Assembly: GCF_002874965.1 (NCBI RefSeq) | Contig: NZ_CP025624.1 | Location: 1,984,001-2,048,000 of the forward strand | Direction of reading: 5' to 3' | From: Pseudomonas sp. NC02 | Lineage (GTDB): Bacteria; Pseudomonadota; Gammaproteobacteria; Pseudomonadales; Pseudomonadaceae | Length of the DNA stretch: 64,000 bases | Shown here: positions 38,181-46,911 of the stretch, piece after piece | Position numbering within the stretch: the first letter of the stretch is position 1 | How the letters are laid out: each line of letters opens with the position of its first letter | Notes under the pieces: model-generated | Told to the model about the DNA's origin: nothing | The model's input: the letters and a program-made list of their open reading frames with translations, nothing else | Database searches by the model: none | Made by a program: the position numbers and the translations under genes

Positions 38181-38987
38181 TCAATCCGGCACAGGCAATC
38201 CAAAAAAGGCGCGGGCACAGGCGGTGCTGTGTTGCGCCAGGTCTTCCGCGGTTTCTTCGCGGTGCAACGCGACCTCCCGCAGGACTTCCGGTAAATAGGC
38301 GGGTTCGTTGCGACCGTTTTTCGGCTTGGGCCGCAGGGTGCGAGGCAGCAGGTAGGGCGCGTCGCTTTCCAGCATCAGGCGGCCCCGGGGAATTTCCCTG
38401 ACCAGCGGATGCAGGTGCGTCCCACGGCGCTCGTCACAGATCCAGCCGGTGATACCGATATGCAGGTCCAGGTCGAGGTAGCTGAACAGCGCCCGCTGCT
38501 CGCCGGTGAAGCAGTGCACCACGGCGGCCGACAGGTGATCGCGGTAGTCCCGCAGGATTTCCAGCAGGCGCTGGTTGGCGTCACGTTCGTGGAGGAATAC
38601 CGGGAGCTTCAACTCCACGGCCAGGGCCAGGTGTTCTTCGAGGACTTTTTCCTGCTGGGGGCGCGGTGAGAAATCCCGGTTGAAATCCAGCCCGCATTCA
38701 CCCACCGCACGCACGCGACTTTCCTTGAGCAGGCCGCGCAGGCGCCTGGCGCTTTCGGCGTTCCAGTCACTGGCAGAGTGGGGGTGAATGCCGGCGGTGG
38801 CGAACAGGCGTTGGCCACTTTCGTCCAGTTGCTGGCACAGCTCCAGGGCCTGTTCGCTGCCGTCGACACTGGTACCGGTGAGCACCAATTGGCTCACCCC
38901 GGCGGCGTAGGCACGGTCGAGAACGGCCTGGTGCTTTTCGTCGAAACTTGGGTTGGTCAGGTTGACGCCGATATCAATGAGTTGCAT
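38181..38987 (-). CDS. TatD-family metal-dependent deoxyribonuclease
   Basis: A 268-residue TIM-barrel hydrolase. The N-terminal metal motif is [15 protein letters not shown] (usual form IDxHxHL, here the metal ligands are in a divergent IGVNLTN pattern typical of TatD proper). Also seen are [13 protein letters not shown] near 95 with the Glu ligand, [10 protein letters not shown] near 130, VVHCFTGEQ near 155, and [13 protein letters not shown] near 203. It probably is a 3'-5' exonuclease in DNA repair. CGGAGG before the ATG gives a good ribosome site. Confidence 0.9.
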   Translation of the reverse strand: MQLIDIGVNLTNPSFDEKHQAVLDRAYAAGVSQLVLTGTSVDGSEQALELCQQLDESGQRLFATAGIHPHSASDWNAESARRLRGLLKESRVRAVGECGLDFNRDFSPRPQQEKVLEEHLALAVELKLPVFLHERDANQRLLEILRDYRDHLSAAVVHCFTGEQRALFSYLDLDLHIGITGWICDERRGTHLHPLVREIPRGRLMLESDAPYLLPRTLRPKPKNGRNEPAYLPEVLREVALHREETAEDLAQHSTACARAFFGLPVPD

Positions 38988-39225
38988 GGTGCTACCTCCG
39001 CCTGCGGTCGGAAAGCATATCAGAGCTGTAGATTTATAAGAAAAGCCAAGAACTACAACGAGTTAAAGCTGTCTTTGAAAGTCGCAAGTAACACCGTGTT
39101 TGGTTTGTCGCCATCTGCCGTGCCACCCTTGCGCCCAAAGCCTGCGCTCATGGCGCTCTGTTTCTGTCCCCCAACGCCTCGTTTTTCGCGAAGCAATGGG
39201 CAGTATTCTTTCTTCCGGAGAGCGG

Positions 39226-40647
39226 ATGATCCGACCCTCGGCGTTGCTTGTGTTGTGCCTGACGTTACTGCTGCCCATGGCGGCGGTTGCGCGTCTGGAC
39301 GGGCCGCTGGAAGTGACCCGGCCCGGCAAGGTCCGCGACCTTGCGGAAATCCGCAGCAGCCGCACCTTGCGGGTATTGGTCAACCAGAGCCGCAACAGTT
39401 CCGGCGAAGTCCAGGGCCAGGCCATCGGTGTTGAATACCATCGCCTGCGCGCTTTCGAGCAATACCTCAACGGTCACGCCCGTGACGGCGAGGAAATCAA
39501 CCTCAAGATTATTCCCAAGGCCAAGGATCAGCTGATTGGCGCATTGGCCCGTGGCGAGGGCGACCTGGTGGCACCCGGCGAATTGCTGGATGTGAAAGCC
39601 GCCCACAAGATTGCCACCAGCGACCCGATCGCCAGCGACGTGCCGTTATGGCTGGTGGGGCTGAAGGGCGAGCGGCGGTTTACCCGGCTGGAGCAACTGT
39701 CCGGGCGCACGCTGGCCTTGACCACGGGCAGTGCCGCGTCTGATGCGATCAGCCAGGTCAACCAAAAGCTGGCGCTGCACAAATTGCCGCCGGTGAAGGT
39801 GGAATGGGTGGATCCGAGCCTCGCGGTAGAGGACGTGCTGGAGATGGTCCAGGCCGGGATTTTCCACCTGACCATTGTCGAGCGGCCGATTGCCGAACGC
39901 TGGGCGAAGATCCTGCCCAAGCTGCGTTTCGACCGGCAAGTGACCATCAGCGAGCCGGGCGAAGAGTATTGGTTTGTGCGCCAGGATGCCTCGATGCTGC
40001 GGGCCAGTATTGATCGCTTCCTCAAGACCTACCGCACGCCGTCCGATCAGGATGTGGCGTTCCAGCGCATCTACCGCCGCCTCTACCAGGTACGTTATCC
40101 ACTGGCTCGCGTCGACCGCCAGCGCCTGGAAAAACTGCGCCCGGTGCTGCAAAAGCATGCCCGCGAGCAGGGCATGGACTGGCTGAACCTGGCCGCGCTG
40201 GCGTTCAAGGAGTCTGCCCTGGACCCTGGCGCTCGCAGCAGCGGCGGCCCCACCGGGCTGATGCAGATCACGCCATCGGCGGCGCAGCGGGTCGGGGTGA
40301 ACAACATCGAAAGCCTGGACAATAATGTGCAGGCGGGCGCGCGGTACCTGGCGATGATCCGGCGCAAGTTCTTCTCAAGCCCCAAGCTCAACGAGCGCGA
40401 GCGCATGGCGTTTGTGCTGGCGGCCTACAACATGGGGCCCGAGCGGGTCCAGGGAATGCGTGCCGAAGCGCGGCGGCGGGGGCTTAACCCAAACCAATGG
40501 TTTTTCCAGGTCGAGCGCATTGCCATGGAGCAGGTGGGAATGAGCGGCGTCAGCTATGTTAATAGCGTGAACAAGTATTACCTGGCGTTTGATCGTGAGC
40601 GGGAGTCGTTGGAGCCGGCAGCGCCACGGGTTGCCTCACGTAAATAA
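39226..40647 (+). CDS. MltF-like lytic transglycosylase with solute-binding domain
   Basis: A 473-residue envelope protein. A signal peptide (about 1-24, LLVLCLTLLLPMAAVA) is followed by a family 3 solute-binding-like domain (about 35-285, LRVLVNQSRN, GEGDLVAPGELL, WLVGLKGE, EYWFVRQD) and a C-terminal SLT domain (about 310-450) with AFKESALDPGARSSGGPTG, whose Glu is the catalytic acid, then LMQITPSAAQRVGV and AYNMGPERVQGMR. It cleaves peptidoglycan in the periplasm or outer membrane. No lipobox Cys is obvious, unlike some relatives. CCGGAG precedes the ATG at 39226. Confidence 0.87.
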   Translation: MIRPSALLVLCLTLLLPMAAVARLDGPLEVTRPGKVRDLAEIRSSRTLRVLVNQSRNSSGEVQGQAIGVEYHRLRAFEQYLNGHARDGEEINLKIIPKAKDQLIGALARGEGDLVAPGELLDVKAAHKIATSDPIASDVPLWLVGLKGERRFTRLEQLSGRTLALTTGSAASDAISQVNQKLALHKLPPVKVEWVDPSLAVEDVLEMVQAGIFHLTIVERPIAERWAKILPKLRFDRQVTISEPGEEYWFVRQDASMLRASIDRFLKTYRTPSDQDVAFQRIYRRLYQVRYPLARVDRQRLEKLRPVLQKHAREQGMDWLNLAALAFKESALDPGARSSGGPTGLMQITPSAAQRVGVNNIESLDNNVQAGARYLAMIRRKFFSSPKLNERERMAFVLAAYNMGPERVQGMRAEARRRGLNPNQWFFQVERIAMEQVGMSGVSYVNSVNKYYLAFDRERESLEPAAPRVASRK

Positions 40648-40668
40648 TCTATTAATTCGATAATTATG

Positions 40669-40690
40669 AGCCGCTTTATCGGCTTTTATC
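40669..40690 (+). terminator. Weak terminator after the transglycosylase gene
   Basis: AGCCG (40669-40673) pairs with CGGCT (40680-40684), loop CTTTAT, followed by TTTAT. Short stem, 22 bases after the stop. Confidence 0.5.
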
Positions 40691-40751
40691 ATTGTTTAAA
40701 CTGATTAATATAGCGGCCAACCCAACCCCTACCTTGAAAAGGATTATCAGC

Positions 40752-41186
40752 ATGAGCCCATTGATCACCCGCATCCTCTCCACCCGCGCCGGCTACGGCC
40801 TGACTGTCCTGCGGATTTTTGTCGGGATCATCTTCGCCGCCCACGGTTCGCAAAAACTCTTTGGCTGGTTTGGCGGCGGCGGCCTGGCGGGCACTGCCCA
40901 GTGGATGGAAAGTATCGGCCTGGCCCCAGGTACCCTGATGGCGGTGCTGTCCGGTGGTACCGAGTTCTTCGCCGGGCTGGCGCTGATCATTGGCTTGCTG
41001 GCACGGCCGGCGGCACTCGGCCTGTCGATCATTTCCCTGGTGGCGATTTTCTCGGTGCATATCCATAACGGTTTGTTCATGGCCAACAACGGCTACGAGT
41101 TCGCCCTGGCGCTGCTGGGCGGTACGCTGGCCGTGTTGTTGGAAGGTGCGGGCAAATTGTCCGCAGACCGCGCCATCACTCACTGA
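40752..41186 (+). CDS. DoxX-family membrane protein
   Basis: A 144-residue inner-membrane protein with four helices. Characteristic DoxX features are VLRIFVGIIFAAHGSQKLFGWFGG near 18-41, then TAQWMESIGLAPG and LSGGTEFFAGLALIIGLLARPAAL near 68-90. In other bacteria DoxX proteins relate to thiol and oxidative stress. AAGGA before the ATG at 40752 supports that start over an upstream in-frame Met. A strong terminator follows, so the gene is monocistronic. Confidence 0.87.
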   Translation: MSPLITRILSTRAGYGLTVLRIFVGIIFAAHGSQKLFGWFGGGGLAGTAQWMESIGLAPGTLMAVLSGGTEFFAGLALIIGLLARPAALGLSIISLVAIFSVHIHNGLFMANNGYEFALALLGGTLAVLLEGAGKLSADRAITH

Positions 41187-41204
41187 TACCGCGACCCCCC
41201 CCTT

Positions 41205-41231
41205 AAAAGGCCCGCCCAGTGCGGGCCTTTT
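41205..41231 (+). terminator. Intrinsic terminator of the DoxX gene
   Basis: An 11-base perfect stem, 41205-41215 against 41221-41231, with loop CCAGT, ending in TTTT; an A-run on the left arm makes it usable from either side. Confidence 0.88.
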
Positions 41232-41397
41232 CGTTGCTCGGGATTCTTGACACCGCCCTACAGGCTTCTCTAGGATGTTGCCCATGCGCCGATTTAAACA
41301 GCTAATTGCGGGGCGCCACGGGTGACTGATCACAGTCCCGACAGAAGCCAGAGCCATGGGCCAGCTTCGAAATTCCGCTAAAGCGCTGGTTCGGTGT

Positions 41398-41429
41398 TGC
41401 CTCTCACCTGCCCGCAGACTTTTGAGGCA
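41398..41429 (+). promoter_or_regulatory. Leader hairpin before the 102-residue protein gene
   Basis: TGCCTC (41398-41403) is complementary to GAGGCA (41424-41429); the right arm contains the only purine-rich ribosome-site candidate (TGAGG) for the gene starting at 41443. The stem is short and the loop is 20 bases, so this is only a suggestion of translational control. Confidence 0.25.
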
Positions 41430-41442
41430 GAGACACGACACA

Positions 41443-41751
41443 ATGAATGCACTACGCCCCCTCATACGCCTGGCCCCGATCACCGCGGACCTGACCCAAC
41501 GCAATCCTAAAATCCTCTTGGGCGGCAAGCATCAGCCGACGTTGCTGCGCTATCTGGATGGCTGGCCGCGCCGCACGGGGCGGCCTTCGGCCTTTCTGAT
41601 CCAGTTTGTCGAAGACGGCGACTCCCTTGCGCGCTTTGCGTCCAACAGCTTCGACCTGGCCGTCATTCAGGCGCCCAGTGCCAGCGACGCGGGCGAAGTG
41701 ATACGCCAACTGACCCGCATTGCCCGGCAAGGGCTGATCGCCCGGCGTTGA
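41443..41751 (+). CDS. Conserved-looking hypothetical protein, methyltransferase-fragment-like
   Basis: One hundred and two residues starting MNALRPLIRLAPITADL. The second half, FASNSFDLAVIQAP then VIRQLTRIARQGLIAR, loosely resembles the tail of a class I SAM-dependent methyltransferase Rossmann fold (the NSFDLAV strand), but the glycine-rich SAM loop is absent, so it cannot be a complete enzyme. Codon use is that of a real gene. It is convergent with the GldG-like gene, with four bases between stops. The ATG at 41443 was chosen because the upstream in-frame extension is Arg/Cys-rich and unlike a protein start. Confidence 0.6.
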   Translation: MNALRPLIRLAPITADLTQRNPKILLGGKHQPTLLRYLDGWPRRTGRPSAFLIQFVEDGDSLARFASNSFDLAVIQAPSASDAGEVIRQLTRIARQGLIARR

Positions 41752-41755
41752 GCCC

Positions 41756-43561
41756 TCAGTAGAACGCTGCTGAAGGCAGATGCCGGCGACGGCGACGCAA
41801 CAGGAAAATCCCCCCCGCAATCAGGCACAGTATCAGCGGTACAGGCACGATATTGAGCAGCTTCACTTTGCGTTCCAGGGCGTGAACCTCGGCGTATGAC
41901 TGGACCTTCAGCGCGTGAATTTCCATGGGGATTCGCAACCGCTCCTTGTTGAGCGCTTGCAGCAGTGTGTTGGAGGTTGCAGCCTGAGGGCCCGGGGAAA
42001 TTGTCGGGGGGTTGAGCAGTTGCCATTCCTTTTCCGTTTGTTCCAGGCGTTGCGCCAGTTCGGCGGACTTCTCACCGTAGGCCAGTGCCGCGTCTTCGCG
42101 CATTGCCTGCAGCACCTGCAGTGATCGAGCACCGCCTGCGCGGGGGCGAATGTTCATCAGTGCATCGGGCGCGGCCAGGTTGTCCAGGGTGTTCAATACA
42201 AACATCGCGTTATCTGACAACGGGCTACCCGCCGCGCGATGCTTCTGGAGCATTCCAGACACACGATCGCTGAGCAGGTCAGTGTCGGCGACCACGACCA
42301 CATGGATGTTCGCAGCCTTTTGCAAGCCGGTGTTACGCCCACTGATGCCGTCAGGATAGGCGGAATAGGCGGGCCCTTCGACGCGGGCGGCGATCACCTG
42401 TTGTTGAGCGCGAGTGGCTGTTTCATTGATCAGTGAATTGAGCTGCGCTGGCAGGGCGAAGCGCTCTGCCTCAAACAGCGCGGCGTGCGCGGAGCTTTGC
42501 AGCAATGGGGTGAAGGTCATGCGGCTTCTCTTGGCAGGGGCCAGGGCGCCGCTGCTCAAGACGTTGACGTTGTGAAGTTTCCAGGCGCTGATGTCATCCT
42601 GTGCCATCGCCTGGCGGGGCAAGGTCAGTGCCGCGGGATGGCGCACAGGCGGCTGGCCCGTGGTCAGGATCACCGAAGTGGCATAGTCGCGATCGGCAAT
42701 CACCTTGTTCGCGGGCATCTGGATGCCCCAGGCGGACAGCAATGCTTCCAGCTTGGGGTTTTCCGGGGCCGTGACGCTGGTGTCCAGCCCGACAAGCGGG
42801 TCGATAAACATCATCAACTTGCCTGCGCCCAATACAAACTGGTCTATTGCGTAGAGGGTTTGGTCAGGCAGGTTGCCGGGATGAATCACCATCAGGGTTT
42901 TGACGTGTTCAGGAATTTGCGCGATACCCGGCTCCAGGCTCACCACGTTGAACTGGCGACGGATCTCCTGCAACACCTGCCAGGGAGGCGTATTAACGCC
43001 GTTGCGTTCATCTCGCTCACCGTTTATTGGCAGCCGGGAGATCACGCCCACAATGGGTTGCTCGGGGTGGATCACCTTATGAATCAAATGGCTGATTTCA
43101 TACTCCAGCAGTGACTCCCGGTCCGGGCTGAATGACGGGATGCTATGGGGCGCATGGCCCGCGCTGGTACCCACCAGGCCGAAGAATCCGTGTTGTTCGT
43201 CAAGTCCCAGTAACCTGGCTTTGTATTCATCTTCAGAAAAAGGGGTGGGGTCGATGAGGTGCAGGTTGATTTTGCCCTTTGCCGCTTTTTCATATTCCTT
43301 GAGCAACAGCTCTACCCGTTTAGCGTAGCTTTCAACGGCGTTGGCTTTGTGTGCACGGTTGCTTGAATTGAAGAAGTACAGATCCACCGGTCTTTCCAGT
43401 GAACCGAGCATAGTCTGTACTGGATCGGAAAGTGTATGGATGTTCTGTTCCGAAAAATCCAGCCGTGGATTTGGAAGTTTCAGTGCCCAGACCAGGTTAA
43501 AAGCGAGAAACAGTAACAGGAGCGTGATAATTGTGAGGCTGGCACTTAGTCGCGTTTTCAT
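41756..43561 (-). CDS. GldG-like ABC transporter auxiliary protein
   Basis: A 601-residue protein with one helix at each end (about 8-27, and 570-590 before an Arg-rich tail) and a large periplasmic domain of the ABC-transporter auxiliary/GldG type: NIHTLSDPVQTMLGSLERPVDLYFF near 41-65, YAKRVELLLKEYEKAAKGKINLHLIDP near 80-106, GVISRLPINGERD, and KTLMVIHPGNLPDQTLYAIDQFVLGAGKLMMFIDP near 215-250. A coiled-coil stretch (about 490-560) precedes the last helix. It is the last gene of a three-gene operon with permease and ATPase. GAGAGGG precedes the ATG. Substrate unknown. Confidence 0.8.
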   Translation of the reverse strand: MKTRLSASLTIITLLLLFLAFNLVWALKLPNPRLDFSEQNIHTLSDPVQTMLGSLERPVDLYFFNSSNRAHKANAVESYAKRVELLLKEYEKAAKGKINLHLIDPTPFSEDEYKARLLGLDEQHGFFGLVGTSAGHAPHSIPSFSPDRESLLEYEISHLIHKVIHPEQPIVGVISRLPINGERDERNGVNTPPWQVLQEIRRQFNVVSLEPGIAQIPEHVKTLMVIHPGNLPDQTLYAIDQFVLGAGKLMMFIDPLVGLDTSVTAPENPKLEALLSAWGIQMPANKVIADRDYATSVILTTGQPPVRHPAALTLPRQAMAQDDISAWKLHNVNVLSSGALAPAKRSRMTFTPLLQSSAHAALFEAERFALPAQLNSLINETATRAQQQVIAARVEGPAYSAYPDGISGRNTGLQKAANIHVVVVADTDLLSDRVSGMLQKHRAAGSPLSDNAMFVLNTLDNLAAPDALMNIRPRAGGARSLQVLQAMREDAALAYGEKSAELAQRLEQTEKEWQLLNPPTISPGPQAATSNTLLQALNKERLRIPMEIHALKVQSYAEVHALERKVKLLNIVPVPLILCLIAGGIFLLRRRRRHLPSAAFY

Positions 43562-43576
43562 CGTGATGTGTCCCTC

Positions 43577-44302
43577 TCAACCGTTTCTTACATTCAGGAC
43601 AATGACCGTCGCGCCAAGAAAGGCGATGATCATACTGATGAAGTACAAACTGTCTTGAAGAGCCAGTACCCCTTGGTCAATGGCGTCAAAACGCGCAGAC
43701 GGGCTCAGGGAAAGAAGGCGGTCAATCAGCCATACCGGAACTTGATGTTCAATCGCATCAAGAATGGATGACAGGCCACTGGCGGTCAGCAGCAAGCACA
43801 GGGTTACGGTGAATATAATCGCGCGATGGTGTGTCAGTGCGCAGATAAAACAACCCACGGATAGATAACATCCGGCCAATACCCAACTTCCCAGGTATTG
43901 TGACGCAATGACTGTATTGTCCGGGTTGCCAAAATAGTTGACGGTGATGACTATCGGAAAGGTCAACAGCAGGGCCACGCCGGAAACAATCCAGGCCGCC
44001 AGAAACTTTCCGACCACTATCTCGAAACGTGTGACGGGCAGGGTTTTCAGGAACTCCATGGAACCGGTGGTGGGCTCGTCGGCCCAAAGCCGAGTGCATA
44101 GGACAGGTGTCAACAGTAAGTAGAGCCAGGGGTGCAACTGGAAGAAGCCCTGCAAGTCGGCACTGCCGACTTCCAGTAACCGGGTTGAGTGGAAGCCAAA
44201 TACAGCAGCGGCGGTCAGGAAAACCGCAGTGCTCAGGTAAGTGACGGGAGCCGAAAAATAACTGACCAGTTGACGCTTGAATATGACCGGGAGAAGTTTC
44301 AA
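43577..44302 (-). CDS. ABC-2 type permease, GldF-like
   Basis: A 241-residue membrane permease with about six helices: YLSTAVFLTAAAVFGF near 22, the conserved RLWADEPTTGSMEFLKTLPVT segment near 70-90 (the typical ABC-2/NosY/GldF motif in which Glu and Thr are conserved), and later helices at 100-125, 140-165, 170-190 and 220-240. The start is TTG, with an exact AGGAGG seven bases upstream; it overlaps the ATPase stop as TTGA. Together with its neighbours it makes a complete ABC exporter-type unit. Confidence 0.85.
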   Translation of the reverse strand: MKLLPVIFKRQLVSYFSAPVTYLSTAVFLTAAAVFGFHSTRLLEVGSADLQGFFQLHPWLYLLLTPVLCTRLWADEPTTGSMEFLKTLPVTRFEIVVGKFLAAWIVSGVALLLTFPIVITVNYFGNPDNTVIASQYLGSWVLAGCYLSVGCFICALTHHRAIIFTVTLCLLLTASGLSSILDAIEHQVPVWLIDRLLSLSPSARFDAIDQGVLALQDSLYFISMIIAFLGATVIVLNVRNG

Positions 44303-45225
44303 ATCGATGCCTCCTGGCTCATATGGTGCACAACGTCATCCAGGCGCCCGGCTTCCAGGTTCAGGGCATTGAGCTTCCAGCGGCGCTGGGTGACCAGTGC
44401 ATTGATGTGGGGGTAGATGATTTGCCCCGGCAGGGCGAGTACGGTCACTGTGCCGGGAGTCTCGCGGTCTTCCTCGATGCCGGCGACCCCGGGCAATACC
44501 GCCAGGGCCAACAGGTCCAGCGGTGTGTCGGCTGCAAGGGTGACCGCCTGGTGATGACGGGAGCTGCGCTGCAGTTCGGGCACCGACGTGTCTGCCACCA
44601 ATCGGCCGTCGGCTATCACCAGTGCGCGGGTACAAATACCGGTCAGTTCTTCCGGCGCACGGGACGCGACAATGATCGTCATCTCGTCGCTGAGCGACTT
44701 GATGAGCATTCTGACTTTGTGTTTCTGGTCGGCATTCAGACCTTCTGTTGGCTCATCGAGCAACAGCAGGGTGGGGTCATGCAGGATTGCCTGGGCGATG
44801 GCTACCTTGCGTTTCAACCCGTCCGTGAGGGTTTCCACCGGGCTTTTAAGTATCCGCCACAACTCAAGCCGTGCAACTGCCCGGTCAATCATCTTGCGTT
44901 TTTCCGCGCCGCGGAATCCGCGTATTTCGGCAATGAAACCGAGAAAGGCCTTTACACTCATTGCACCATGGCTCAAGAGTCGCTCTGGCTGGTAGCCGGT
45001 GACTTTCTTTGCCTGGAATGCGTTCAGGGCGATATCGTTACCGAATATTTTTATATGGCCTGAAGAGGGTGTAGTCGAGCCTGAGATCATTTTGATAATA
45101 GTTGTTTTTCCCGCACCATCATTTCCAAACAGCCCGAGGCATTCCTGGGGTTGGGCGTTGAATGAGAAGTCATGAATAATGTTTTTTCCGCCCATGGTTT
45201 TTGTCAGGCTCGTTATCTCGATCAT
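44299..45225 (-). CDS. ABC transporter ATP-binding protein, GldA-like
   Basis: A 308-residue ATPase. Walker A is GNDGAGKTT at residues 34-42, the Q-loop is in VTGYQPERLL near 76, the signature is TLTDGLKRKVAIAQA near 133 (LTDGL in place of LSGGQ), Walker B is LLLLDEPTEGLNADQ near 154, and the H-loop position carries Arg in IIVASRAPEEL rather than the usual His. The C-terminal 90 residues form an accessory domain. The divergent signature and H-loop are noteworthy but occur in some NosF/GldA-type proteins. First gene of the operon. Confidence 0.85.
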   Translation of the reverse strand: MIEITSLTKTMGGKNIIHDFSFNAQPQECLGLFGNDGAGKTTIIKMISGSTTPSSGHIKIFGNDIALNAFQAKKVTGYQPERLLSHGAMSVKAFLGFIAEIRGFRGAEKRKMIDRAVARLELWRILKSPVETLTDGLKRKVAIAQAILHDPTLLLLDEPTEGLNADQKHKVRMLIKSLSDEMTIIVASRAPEELTGICTRALVIADGRLVADTSVPELQRSSRHHQAVTLAADTPLDLLALAVLPGVAGIEEDRETPGTVTVLALPGQIIYPHINALVTQRRWKLNALNLEAGRLDDVVHHMSQEASI

Positions 45226-45529
45226 TATGCTTTTCTACTGAATGGATATGGCAAGGCTGGATTAACCTGGGTGAACAGCAGGTTGTGAATGTTCGAAATT
45301 CAATGCTTGAAATCTTTTTATGTTGAAGCTTTTCCGACGTCGCACTGTTAAAAAATGGTACGTTCAATAAACGCTCTTGGAAATGCTGAGGGGGCTGAAT
45401 AAGATAAGTCCTACATGCCAGACTATGACTCGCTGAAACAATTGTTTTGGTTTTGATGATTTAATTACAGTCGTTGTTTATTTGGTGTTTATTTAAAGTT
45501 TATGCCAATTTGAAATGGAGCCTGATGTC
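45226..45529. other. AT-rich divergent promoter region
   Basis: About 300 bases between the ABC operon (- strand) and the coiled-coil protein gene (+ strand), noticeably AT-rich (for example 45440-45510). No gene was seen. Promoters for both directions must be here, though no clear boxes can be assigned. The ribosome site for the + gene, GGAG, is at about 45518. Confidence 0.5.
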
Positions 45530-46759
45530 ATGCTGCTTCTACGTACCCTTGTTCTTGAACAGTCCGGGCATGATGCACCGGTCAATGGTGCACTGCTTTG
45601 TGGTTTTGCGGTGGCGCAGATCTCTTCAAACTTTCTTGCCTACAGTCTGGATGAAGAAACAGAGCCCGGTAGTTCACGGGTGTACATCGCAGCGTTGCGC
45701 AAAAAGTCCGAACGTTACTTTCTGGGGGCGATAGACTCCAAGGAAGACCTGCAAATAGCGACCCATGTCTTCAAGCAAATCCTGACGCTCGCGGCTGCTC
45801 CCGGGGCAAAATCTGCAAGCAGCGGCGAAACTCAGATTCCCTTTCATTTTGTTGATTTGAAAGGCTGCAAATTGCCCCCGGCCAGGCCTGAAGATCATCA
45901 CTCGTTGACGATCAAGAAATCCCTGGTGATGAAGGTGATTACCCTGGGAACGTCGGCGCCCGGTTTGCCCGCCATTGAAAGCAATACGTTGATCGTGCCG
46001 TCGATTCGTTTCTCCTCAAGAATGGTGTCTGCTCCCAGGTCCCCCGATCCTTCAGAGCCTGCGCGGTCATTGCCCCAGCCGGTGACGCAGGCGCCCGAGG
46101 CTGAGCTCGAGATATCCGAGCCGCTCGTTGAGGCGCCACTACAGGCACCGATCGAGGCGCCTGCTGTCGCTGCGCCACTGCCGGCGCCCATAGTCCAACA
46201 ACCTGAACCGGTCCCCCAGGCGCCGCCGCCCATGCCTGCCCGGAATGAGTCATCCTCGTTGTTTGAAGTGGACGATACGCTGGCCAATCTTTCCCGATTG
46301 TCACAGGAACTGACGCAGCAAAAGCTCAGCGTGCTCAAGCAGGAGGAAGCGCTTGATCAGTTGCGTCTCGAACTGCGCCAGGAAAAGGCTGACCTTGAGC
46401 AGGAGAGTCAGCGGAGTGCCGACAGGATTGCCGAAAAGGAAACGTCCCTGGAACAGTTGGCCCGCACGCTGGCCCTCCGGGAAGAGCATCTGGCTGGCAG
46501 CTCGGCGCTGAACCAGACAGAGCAGCGTCGAATGGACGAGCGTGCGCGCTACCTGGAGAGCCAGGAAGCCCAGTTGCATGACCGTGACCTTGCGGTGCGC
46601 CTCAAGGAGCAACAGCTGACGGCTGCGCTGTTCCAGTTGCCTGTCCTGCGGGACAACCTGAGGGTTACGCTTCAATCCCTGGATGAGTCACTTGCATGGC
46701 TTGGCGAGAACGGGCGCGGCCAGCCTGAATGCGGCCCGACCCAGACGGAGGCTGACTGA
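45530..46759 (+). CDS. Proline-rich coiled-coil protein of unknown function
   Basis: A 409-residue protein I do not recognise. Residues about 1-160 look like a folded domain (MLLLRTLVLEQSGHDAPVNG opening, YIAALRKKSERYFLGAIDS, HVFKQILTLAA, FHFVDLKGCKLPP). Residues about 166-238 are an extended Pro/Ala/Glu linker. Residues about 248-380 are Glu/Gln/Leu-rich heptads, a long coiled coil, followed by a short C-terminal region. No signal peptide or membrane helix. The start at 45530 was chosen because GGAG lies eight bases upstream; another in-frame ATG at 45515 lacks such a site. It is divergent from the ABC operon and may act with it. Confidence 0.7.
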   Translation: MLLLRTLVLEQSGHDAPVNGALLCGFAVAQISSNFLAYSLDEETEPGSSRVYIAALRKKSERYFLGAIDSKEDLQIATHVFKQILTLAAAPGAKSASSGETQIPFHFVDLKGCKLPPARPEDHHSLTIKKSLVMKVITLGTSAPGLPAIESNTLIVPSIRFSSRMVSAPRSPDPSEPARSLPQPVTQAPEAELEISEPLVEAPLQAPIEAPAVAAPLPAPIVQQPEPVPQAPPPMPARNESSSLFEVDDTLANLSRLSQELTQQKLSVLKQEEALDQLRLELRQEKADLEQESQRSADRIAEKETSLEQLARTLALREEHLAGSSALNQTEQRRMDERARYLESQEAQLHDRDLAVRLKEQQLTAALFQLPVLRDNLRVTLQSLDESLAWLGENGRGQPECGPTQTEAD

Positions 46760-46911
46760 TACGCGTCGTTGCCGGAATCCGCCGGTGGGTCTGGCTACTT
46801 TCCCGAGTTCATTTATCATCGACCCCCACAGCCGACATCGGGCGTTAAATGCGTTGTGCCTGATGCGGCAGCGGGTCTGAAAAATGCAAACTTCCAGGGG
46901 ATGTAGAGCTT

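Noticed and set aside
41187..41442. Riboswitch in the leader of the 102-residue protein gene
   Set aside because: Only a short six-base stem was seen; no match to a riboswitch consensus could be supported.
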